Assembly: GCA_944388955.1 (NCBI GenBank)
Contig: CALXKJ010000015.1
Location: 1-56,217, forward strand
Length of the DNA: 56,217 nucleotides
Source of the DNA: an uncultured Spirochaetaceae bacterium
GTDB lineage: Bacteria > Spirochaetota > Spirochaetia > Sphaerochaetales > Sphaerochaetaceae
Reading direction: 5' to 3'
Positions 25,260-32,322 of this stretch are shown here, one piece after another. A model generated the notes under the pieces. It did not search any database, was not told the DNA's origin, and saw only the letters and a list, made by a program, of their open reading frames with translations. The position numbers were made by a program, and so were the translations under genes. Within the stretch, counting starts at the first letter, position 1. Every line of letters begins with the position of its first letter.

Positions 25260-26606
25260 CTACGGATTATGTTTTTCGGCAACCAGCTTATGCAGTCTTG
25301 TTATGTAGATTATTACAGCTGTTATTGCTGTAAGCAGTGCGGCAAGCGGAGTCACATACCATAAGCCTTCAAGTCGGAATGACTTGAGAATGAGCATCAT
25401 AATCAGCGGGAAGATAAGTGCATTGCAGAGAGACAGCACTGTAGATTCCCCGCTCTTGCCTATAGCTGATGAGAATGACTGGCATGCATAGCTTATCCAG
25501 CGGACAAAATATGTAAGCCCCATAATCATGATGGCATGTGTCGCAAGCATAAGCATTGTGCTGTCGCTCTTCAGGAAGAGGGAGAATATCTCGCTCGGGA
25601 AGATTTCCAGAAGAAGCGCGAATAGGATGCATAGGAATGCAATTGCTATGACAGAGTACAGTGTGATTTTCCTCACTCTGTCTTTTCTTCCAGCTCCCCA
25701 GTTGTAGCCTATCGCGGGCTGCAAAGAATCAAATACCCCATACATTCCAGGTATTATGATTCCATCAATATTCATGAATACACCGTAGATCGATACGGCG
25801 ACAGCTCCACCATAATGCAAGAGGAGGCTGTTCATGAGTATCGATGTTATCTTCCCTGATGTGTTATTGAGGAAGCTCGGGAGACCTTGCGTGAATATGC
25901 TTTTGAGCGTTTCCTTGAGATTCCTTATCTTCGTGAATTTCAGAGCCATTCCGCCTTTGATGAATGGAAGCATCGAGAGTATGCATGTGATGGACATGCC
26001 AAGGCTTGTGCCGAGGGCGGCAAAGGCGATTCCGAGATCCAGCACATAGAGGAAAATGAACTCCAGGAAGAGACATAAAAACGACATGAGTATATTGAGG
26101 TTCATCGATAATCTTACTCTGCCGCATATCCTGAGATAGTTGTCGAATACAAATACAAGCGAGGTAAGGGGAGTGAAGAGAGCGTATACACGGAGGTATA
26201 TGACAGCTTCTTTGAGAAGATTCCCTTCTGCACCCATCAGGGAAAAGAATATGGGCCCTAATGTAATAAGGATCAAGCTCAGAAAAGCACTGCATAGGAC
26301 TGCAGTGATGACTGCTGTGGTGAAGATCCTGTCAGCTTCCTCTTCTTTTCTCTCTCCGAGTTTGATTGCGATTCCGATTGATGAGCCGACTGCAATCATG
26401 TCGGCAAGCGCGAAGTTTATGAGAATCAGAGGCAGCGCGAGATTGCCTGCCGCGAAAGCTTCCTCACCGATAAGCCTTCCGATAAGAAGCATTTCAAGAA
26501 CAAAATATATATTTGAGGCCATCATCCCTATAGCTCCTGGGATGGACGCCCGGAAAAACAGCCTTGAGGACTTTGTGTTTATGTAAAATTCATGCTGTGG
26601 ATTCAC
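25260..26606 (-). CDS. MATE-family multidrug efflux transporter
   Basis: A 448-residue polytopic protein with about 12 hydrophobic helices and the MATE hallmarks: IPGAIGMMASNIYFVLEMLL at the first helix and QPAIGYNWGAGRKDRVRK after the seventh. MATE proteins export cationic compounds in exchange for Na+ or H+. It starts at GTG 26606 with no Shine-Dalgarno sequence. A MerR-type promoter with a 19-base spacer ends 7 bases upstream, so the message may be leaderless. It is divergent from a MerR regulator that very likely controls it in response to exported compounds. Confidence 0.92.
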   Translation of the reverse strand: MNPQHEFYINTKSSRLFFRASIPGAIGMMASNIYFVLEMLLIGRLIGEEAFAAGNLALPLILINFALADMIAVGSSIGIAIKLGERKEEEADRIFTTAVITAVLCSAFLSLILITLGPIFFSLMGAEGNLLKEAVIYLRVYALFTPLTSLVFVFDNYLRICGRVRLSMNLNILMSFLCLFLEFIFLYVLDLGIAFAALGTSLGMSITCILSMLPFIKGGMALKFTKIRNLKETLKSIFTQGLPSFLNNTSGKITSILMNSLLLHYGGAVAVSIYGVFMNIDGIIIPGMYGVFDSLQPAIGYNWGAGRKDRVRKITLYSVIAIAFLCILFALLLEIFPSEIFSLFLKSDSTMLMLATHAIMIMGLTYFVRWISYACQSFSSAIGKSGESTVLSLCNALIFPLIMMLILKSFRLEGLWYVTPLAALLTAITAVIIYITRLHKLVAEKHNP

Positions 26607-26613
26607 GCTTTTG

Positions 26614-26644
26614 ATTGAAAACTATGGAGTCGCTCCATAGTCAA
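26614..26644 (-). promoter_or_regulatory. MerR-type promoter and operator of the MATE gene
   Basis: Minus strand TTGACT (26644-26639), exactly 19 bases, TTCAAT (26619-26614). The over-long spacer holds the perfect 21-base palindrome ACTATGGAG-TCG-CTCCATAGT (26621-26641). This is the architecture that MerR proteins activate by twisting DNA. On the plus strand an extended -10 (TGCTATCAT, 26646-26654) 6 bases before the merR-like start gives the regulator its own overlapping promoter. Confidence 0.75.
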
Positions 26645-26660
26645 GTGCTATCATGAGGGA

Positions 26661-27470
26661 ATGAAGATAAGCTCGATTTACTATAGTCCGCATCAAGTCG
26701 CATCATTTTATTCAATCACCCGTGATACTTTGCTCTACTACGATAAAATCGGTTTGTTTTCTCCCTCGAAACGGAAGGAGAACGGGTATAGATGCTATTC
26801 AGCCAATCAGCTGAATGAGCTTGATACAATCCTTACGCTGCGGGATCTCGGTGTATCCATTCCCGCAATAAAAGAGGCTATAGGCAATCTCGATACGCCG
26901 TCATTCATTGCGCTTTTGGATAAAGAAGAGGAGAGCCTGAGGAAAAAGATTGATGAATACAGCATGATGCTCCGTACTCTTGCTGCCGTCAGGTCATCAA
27001 TGGCTGAGGCTAAGTGCGCTGAAAAGGAAAAACTCTTCATTGCCAAGATGAAAAGCTGGCCAATCATAAGGGTGCCAATCAGGAATAAAGACGGTGTTGA
27101 TACAAGCGATGAAGCCTGGGAAGAGGCATATAGGAATCTTATCTCAAAGGCAGATGGCAAAGCTATCGTGACAATCGGCAGTATCGTTCGCCTTGACGAG
27201 GCGAGGGAAAAGCACGGGACTGTATGCCGTGAAGTCTATGCGATGTATTCAAAGGAGTCGGAAGAGCATGTTCCTGGAGGAAAATATGCATGTATGTTCT
27301 TCTCAGGCTCCCTTTCCAATCTCTCGTCATTCTATGATAAATTCTTCACGGCTCTTGATGACAGAGGTCTCCAGCCTTCAGGTGATATATTCGAGGAGCT
27401 TACAGTCTCTTCGATTGTTGAGCGCAATGAAGATGCCCACATAACTAAGCTCATGGTTGCTGTTTTGTAG
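26661..27470 (+). CDS. MerR-family regulator with GyrI-like effector domain
   Basis: A 269-residue regulator. The N-terminal MerR winged helix (FYSITRDTLLYYDKIGLFSP, about 16-35; GYRCYSANQLNELDTI) is followed by a coiled-coil dimer helix (about 85-120) and a C-terminal effector-binding domain of the GyrI/BmrR kind (about 125-269). That design suits recognition of bulky drugs. It is divergent from the MATE exporter, and the perfect palindrome between them is the expected operator. Its ATG is 6 bases after an extended -10 box, so its own message may be leaderless. Confidence 0.92.
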   Translation: MKISSIYYSPHQVASFYSITRDTLLYYDKIGLFSPSKRKENGYRCYSANQLNELDTILTLRDLGVSIPAIKEAIGNLDTPSFIALLDKEEESLRKKIDEYSMMLRTLAAVRSSMAEAKCAEKEKLFIAKMKSWPIIRVPIRNKDGVDTSDEAWEEAYRNLISKADGKAIVTIGSIVRLDEAREKHGTVCREVYAMYSKESEEHVPGGKYACMFFSGSLSNLSSFYDKFFTALDDRGLQPSGDIFEELTVSSIVERNEDAHITKLMVAVL

Positions 27471-27505
27471 TGAATGCGTGAAATCATTGTGCTAGAATCC
27501 GGGGT

Positions 27506-29410
27506 ATGAAAAGTGGAGATTTCTCAGGATTATTCAATCCTGATTACCCTGGCGTTGCAGCCATTTGCGATAAAACCGGAAATGAAGCAGTAAAAGCTGC
27601 TGCATCCTTTTTCAGAAAACATCTTGAAAGCACGGAAAAGCGTTTCTTCTCGATTCCCTATGAGAAGCCTGAGAATGTCTATAAGCTTCCTTCGGAAAGC
27701 GATGAGGAGGCATGCAGGAGACTATGCGGAGGCACTGTTGTCTCTGTCGGTGTTCCATCAGCTTTCGGCTCCCCTGATAAAGTCGACTGGCACTCGAATC
27801 CTACATATAACGGCTATAGGGAGTGGACATGGCAGCTTTCTCGTCACAATGGCATAAAGATGCTTGCGCACCAGTATATCCTCACTGGTGACAAGAGCCT
27901 TTCAAAAGCGGCGGAAGCGCTTCTCTCATCATGGATCAGGACATGCCCGCCTCCGGCAATTGGCGTCTCGGGAGGGGATACTGACTGCTGGAGAACGATT
28001 GAGTGCGGTATAAGAATGGGTGCCAACTGGCCATATATAATCTACGCATTCTATAGAGATTTCTCCGACGAGCTTCTTGCTGATATCCTCATTTCCCTTC
28101 ATCAGCACGGCGTGAGGCTTCATCATGATTATATGTATGGCAACTGGAGACTGATGGAGATGAACGGCCTTATGCATATCGCAGTGCTCTTCCCGTTCTT
28201 CCGTGAAAGCGAGGAGTGGAAAAGCTTTGCCATATCTATGATGGAGGATGAAAGCCGTAAGCAGATATACCCGGATGGAATGCAGTACGAGCTTACAACC
28301 GGTTATCATGAGGTTGCTGTCAACAACTACCAGAGGATGCTCTCCGTCATGCAGGCTTTTGGTATCGCTCTGCCGTCATCGCTTCTTTCTGTTATGGAGA
28401 ATGCGACAAATGCAGATATAAAGCTGATGATGCCTTCCGGCAGGCTTCCTGATATAAATGATGGAACACCGCATGTTGTGAAAGAGCTTCTCATCCCTAA
28501 GTCAAGGCTTGTCTCGAATGACGCCATCCGCTGGATTACCTCCGATGGAAAAGATGGCAGGAAGCCTGAGTATGATTCAATCGCCATGGAGTATGCAGGC
28601 TTCTTCATCTTCCGCTCCGGCTGGGCAGATAATGATATCTACGCCTTCTTTGATTCTGCACCTTTCGGCAGGATGCATCAGCATGAGGATAAGCTATCTC
28701 TTATAATTGCTGATGGAAGCAAGACACTCATAGCCGATGCTGGATGCTACGCCTATGATGACTCTCCTGTCAGGCGCTATGTTCTTTCTTCCTATGGCCA
28801 TAATGTCCTTCTTGTCGACGGGATGGGGCAGAACAGGAAGAAAGGCTATGAGTGGCACGATGAGGATATAAAGAAGAAATCCGATCTCAGATGGCATATC
28901 GGAAAGGACACGGAGTGGGCAAGCGGTGAGTACTCTGGGCCATATGGGGATGAATGCGTATCTCCATGCAAATGGAAGCGGACTGTGATGTTCGTGAAGA
29001 AAAGCAGCATAGCTAAACGACAGTTCTTCATTGTCTCGGATTGCATTGAAAGCGATGAAGAGCATGAATACACGCTTCTCTGGCATGTTGACTCGGAAAG
29101 GGAGGCTATCTATTCATCCTCGGCTCTTTACAGTGATATTTCTGTCTCATTCGACGGTAAGGGCGAGCTTTCAGCCGTGAGGGGGCAGATGAATCCTGTG
29201 CAGGGGATAATCGCTACAGGAAAGGAGCAGGGGCTGTATAAAGCTGTCGACACGCTTGAGTATACAAAGAGAGCCTCCTCTTGCCGCTTTGTGACTGTGA
29301 TTTCCTTCGAGGGCTCAGCTTTCTCTGTTTCATATGATAGTGATTCAATCTATCTTGAGCGTGATGGCAGAAAAGAGTCTTTCCCGATAGGAGGCGCAGA
29401 TGAGGAATAG
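27506..29410 (+). CDS. Heparinase II/III-family polysaccharide lyase
   Basis: A 634-residue lyase. The alpha-toroid domain (about 60-330) holds YGNWRLMEMNGLMHIAVLFP with the likely catalytic Asn, and YELTTGYHEVAVNNY with the Tyr. The beta-sandwich C-terminal part carries FGRMHQHEDKLSLIIADG and SYGHNVLLVDG. There is no signal peptide, which implies cytoplasmic action. It differs from the lyase at 13688-15601 and probably has another uronate substrate. TAGAAT with a TG extension lies 7 bases before ATG 27506 and no clear Shine-Dalgarno sequence is seen, pointing to a leaderless message. It starts a long plus-strand gene block and overlaps the next gene by 11 bases. Confidence 0.9.
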   Translation: MKSGDFSGLFNPDYPGVAAICDKTGNEAVKAAASFFRKHLESTEKRFFSIPYEKPENVYKLPSESDEEACRRLCGGTVVSVGVPSAFGSPDKVDWHSNPTYNGYREWTWQLSRHNGIKMLAHQYILTGDKSLSKAAEALLSSWIRTCPPPAIGVSGGDTDCWRTIECGIRMGANWPYIIYAFYRDFSDELLADILISLHQHGVRLHHDYMYGNWRLMEMNGLMHIAVLFPFFRESEEWKSFAISMMEDESRKQIYPDGMQYELTTGYHEVAVNNYQRMLSVMQAFGIALPSSLLSVMENATNADIKLMMPSGRLPDINDGTPHVVKELLIPKSRLVSNDAIRWITSDGKDGRKPEYDSIAMEYAGFFIFRSGWADNDIYAFFDSAPFGRMHQHEDKLSLIIADGSKTLIADAGCYAYDDSPVRRYVLSSYGHNVLLVDGMGQNRKKGYEWHDEDIKKKSDLRWHIGKDTEWASGEYSGPYGDECVSPCKWKRTVMFVKKSSIAKRQFFIVSDCIESDEEHEYTLLWHVDSEREAIYSSSALYSDISVSFDGKGELSAVRGQMNPVQGIIATGKEQGLYKAVDTLEYTKRASSCRFVTVISFEGSAFSVSYDSDSIYLERDGRKESFPIGGADEE

Positions 29411-30386
29411 AGTCTTTATCATCGCTGTTTTCCTCATAGTCCTTCTCACATCATGCCAGACAGTATCATCTGTTCCGGATTATTCAGATCCATCGCTCTG
29501 GGCTTATTATGCCGAAGGTGATGGATTGGATGCAGATCTCTTCATCATCGCTCCTACTGTCGATATGGGAGGTGATGGGAATAGCAATATGTCTCTTTCC
29601 GATGAGGAGACAAAAGAAGCTTTGATCGGTGCGCTCAATATGGAGCGTGGCATATTCGATGAATATACGACTATGTACTCGCCTTTCTACAGGCAGATGA
29701 CATTCCCTGTATACGATAGAAGGGAATCTGAAGAAGGCACGCCCATTGATATAGCTTACAGCGATGTGAGAAATGCTTTTATCTATTTTCTTGATAACAT
29801 AAGCATTGATAGGCCTATTATCATAGCGGGTTTCTCACAAGGCGCTCAGCTTTCGCTGATGCTTTTAGAGGAATTCTTCTCCGATGAGGCGCTTCAGGAG
29901 AGGCTTGTAGCGGCATACATCATCGGCTGGCATGTAAATGATGAGGACCTTGCGAAATATCCTCATCTGAAGATGGCTGAAGGCGAGGATGATACAGGTG
30001 TTATTGTCTCTTTCAATACTGAAGCCCCTGGAATCACTGATTCGATAATCATCCCGGAAGGAATGAAGACGCATTCAATCAACCCGCTGAACTGGAAGAC
30101 TGACAATACTTTTGCTGACAGATCTCTTTCCGAAGGTGCATGCTTCACAGATTACTCCGGCTCTATCACAAAGGAAGTGGAGAATATCACAGGGGCTTAT
30201 ATCGATGAGGAGCGCGGAACGCTCATTGCCATTGATATCATCCCTTCAGATTACAGCTCCTCACTGTTCCCTGATGGAGTTTATCATCTTTATGATTACC
30301 AGTTCTTCTTCCGTGACCTTCAGAGCAATGTCGGAGAGAGACTCCAGTCTTTCCTCAATGCGCGTAATGCGGGGATGAGTGCCTGA
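29400..30386 (+). CDS. DUF3089 alpha/beta-hydrolase lipoprotein
   Basis: A 328-residue protein with lipoprotein signal MRNRVFIIAVFLIVLLTSC (Cys19). The body matches DUF3089: LWAYYAEGDGLDADLFIIAP at the start and the nucleophile elbow IIAGFSQGAQLSLMLLE, with the catalytic serine in G-F-S-Q-G. A serine esterase or deacylase in the periplasm or on the outer membrane is likely. Its start overlaps the end of the heparinase-like gene by 11 bases, so the two are translationally linked. It could remove ester groups that block lyase action on glycans (inference). Confidence 0.8.
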   Translation: MRNRVFIIAVFLIVLLTSCQTVSSVPDYSDPSLWAYYAEGDGLDADLFIIAPTVDMGGDGNSNMSLSDEETKEALIGALNMERGIFDEYTTMYSPFYRQMTFPVYDRRESEEGTPIDIAYSDVRNAFIYFLDNISIDRPIIIAGFSQGAQLSLMLLEEFFSDEALQERLVAAYIIGWHVNDEDLAKYPHLKMAEGEDDTGVIVSFNTEAPGITDSIIIPEGMKTHSINPLNWKTDNTFADRSLSEGACFTDYSGSITKEVENITGAYIDEERGTLIAIDIIPSDYSSSLFPDGVYHLYDYQFFFRDLQSNVGERLQSFLNARNAGMSA

Positions 30387-30395
30387 TGGGAATGT

Positions 30396-31877
30396 TTGAG
30401 AGAGCGGGGGGAGCTGGAAGCGCGGAATCTTCCTTTCGCTATCGTGACTATAATAGGGCACGAAGGGACAGTACCGCGGAGCTCCGGGCGCATGCTTGTT
30501 GAGGAGGATGGGACGACAACCTCCACAATCGGAGGGCATCGCATCGAGAACGAGGCTGTGAAAGCGGCTCTTGAGGCCCTTCAGGAAGGTAAGGGAAGGA
30601 TTATTTCTGCTGAATCTGGGCATGGGAGGCTTACGCTCATGATTGATGTTGTCAATAAAATAAAGAAGGCATATATAATCGGCTACGGCTATGTCGGGAA
30701 AGCGATTGCAAGACTCCTTCATGACACTGGTTACGCTGTTTATATCTACGATACAGAGAGTGTGGAATGCTCTTGGGCGGCTGGCATACGCATAGGAGGC
30801 AATCTGAAAGAGCTTCTTTCCGGGGTTGTTCTTGATAAGCATTCAGCACTTGTCGTTACTGTCCATGGCGGTGATGAGATTCTTTCAGATCTGGACTTCT
30901 CCCGTGCTTTCTATGTCGGTATGATTACCTCCAGAACGAGAATTATTCCCGATAAGCGCATAGCCGCACCTATCGGCCTTGATATAGCGGCAGAAACGCC
31001 GGAAGAGATTGCGATAGCGGTCACGGCTGAAATCATGCAGGCATATGGGAAGACGTCAGGAATGACGTTATCGGAAAGAAGGCATCGCCTTGTAATCGTC
31101 AGGGGTGCAGGGGATCTTGCCACCGGCACGATTATAAAACTCTGGAGAGCAGGGTATGACGTTCTTGCCTTGGAGACAGCTCAGCCAACACAGATAAGAC
31201 GAAGCGTGAGCTTTGCGGAAGCTGTGTATGAAGGCTCTATGACAGTTGATGGCGTGAGAGCCGTGCTTATACACACGCCAGAAGAGGCTTTCCATGCCTT
31301 TGATGAGAATGCTGTTCCGGTTCTTGTCGATCCTGAGGGGCTTTTCATCGCCTGCCTTAAGCCCGGTGTTGTCGTGGATGCGATTATCGCGAAGAAGAAT
31401 CTTGGTACAAATCGGGATATGGCTCCGCTTGTCATCGCTCTCGGCCCGGGATTCACCGCTGGCGTTGATGCGGATGCTGTTATTGAGACAAAGCGTGGGC
31501 ATAGACTTGGAAGGATAATCAGGGAGGGCATAGCCATCCCTAATACAGGTGAGCCCGGGAATATCGGGGGATATACCACAGAGCGAGTCATCAGAAGCGG
31601 CTCTGCAGGCGTCTTCAGAGGAGTGTGCACTTTTGGTGATATAGTGAAGAAAGGAGATGTCATCGCGTATGTAGATGCGGTGCCGCTTACAGCCACTATT
31701 GATGGCATGATACGCGGTATGCTTCACTCAGGTCTTTATGTGACTGAGGGATTCAAAGTCGCGGATATCGATCCACGAGGTTCCGCTGCTGATTGCACTA
31801 CGCCTTCTGACAAGGCCTATGCGATAGCAGGCGGTGTACTCGAGTGTGTTGATTCATTCTACGGTGGTCGCTGGTAA
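30396..31877 (+). CDS. XdhC-YqeB fusion, apparent frameshift at start
   Basis: This reading frame (493 residues from TTG 30396) fuses an XdhC/CoxI-like domain (about 1-85) and an XdhC Rossmann domain (about 85-215) to a YqeB/EF2563-type domain (about 225-493; VIVRGAGDLATGTIIKLWRA). XdhC proteins help insert molybdenum cofactor; EF2563 belongs to a selenium-dependent molybdenum hydroxylase system. No molybdoenzyme is encoded in the window. The natural start, ATG 30386 or 30392, overlaps the upstream stop (TGATG) but is in another frame. Removing one G from the G6 run (30406-30411) would join it to give MGMFERAGELEARNLPFAIV. It may be slipped, phase-variable, or a sequencing error. Confidence 0.8.
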   Translation: MRERGELEARNLPFAIVTIIGHEGTVPRSSGRMLVEEDGTTTSTIGGHRIENEAVKAALEALQEGKGRIISAESGHGRLTLMIDVVNKIKKAYIIGYGYVGKAIARLLHDTGYAVYIYDTESVECSWAAGIRIGGNLKELLSGVVLDKHSALVVTVHGGDEILSDLDFSRAFYVGMITSRTRIIPDKRIAAPIGLDIAAETPEEIAIAVTAEIMQAYGKTSGMTLSERRHRLVIVRGAGDLATGTIIKLWRAGYDVLALETAQPTQIRRSVSFAEAVYEGSMTVDGVRAVLIHTPEEAFHAFDENAVPVLVDPEGLFIACLKPGVVVDAIIAKKNLGTNRDMAPLVIALGPGFTAGVDADAVIETKRGHRLGRIIREGIAIPNTGEPGNIGGYTTERVIRSGSAGVFRGVCTFGDIVKKGDVIAYVDAVPLTATIDGMIRGMLHSGLYVTEGFKVADIDPRGSAADCTTPSDKAYAIAGGVLECVDSFYGGRW

Positions 31878-31890
31878 TCCGGAGGTTTGT

Positions 31891-32316
31891 ATGGATGCTT
31901 TCAGCAAGGAAGAACTTATAGGAAAAGCACTTGATGCCAGACGTGAAAGCTATTCGCCTTATTCAGGTTTTGCTGTAGGGGCCGCTATTCTCACAGATTC
32001 AGGCAAGGTTTATAGCGGTGCGAATATCGAGAATGCATCGTTTGGGGCTACTATATGCGCAGAGCGCACTGCCGCAGTGAAAGCAATCTCAGAAGGAGAG
32101 AGGAAGTTCCGTGCAATCGCTATTGCAGGCTCTCCATCCTCTGCTGAGGATATTTCCTTCCAGTATTCATTCCCTTGTGGCATATGCAGGCAGTTTCTCA
32201 GGGAGTTTGCGCTTCCTGATATGAAAGTGTATATCAAAGGGCCCTTGGATGATATCTATGAGACAACGCTGGATGAGCTTCTGCCTCATTCATTCGGGCC
32301 TGAGAATCTCAGCTGA
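31891..32316 (+). CDS. cdd: Cytidine deaminase
   Basis: A 141-residue cytidine deaminase from ATG 31891, preceded by CCGGAGG; the frame is open further upstream but lacks a site. The zinc and catalytic motifs are complete: NIENASFGATICAERTA with the Cys and the proton-shuttle Glu, and PCGICRQFL with the other two Cys. It converts cytidine and deoxycytidine to uridine forms for pyrimidine salvage. It sits between the XdhC-YqeB fusion and the large AraC regulator, so it looks like a passenger of the operon. Confidence 0.95.
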   Translation: MDAFSKEELIGKALDARRESYSPYSGFAVGAAILTDSGKVYSGANIENASFGATICAERTAAVKAISEGERKFRAIAIAGSPSSAEDISFQYSFPCGICRQFLREFALPDMKVYIKGPLDDIYETTLDELLPHSFGPENLS

Positions 32317-32322
32317 GGCTTT

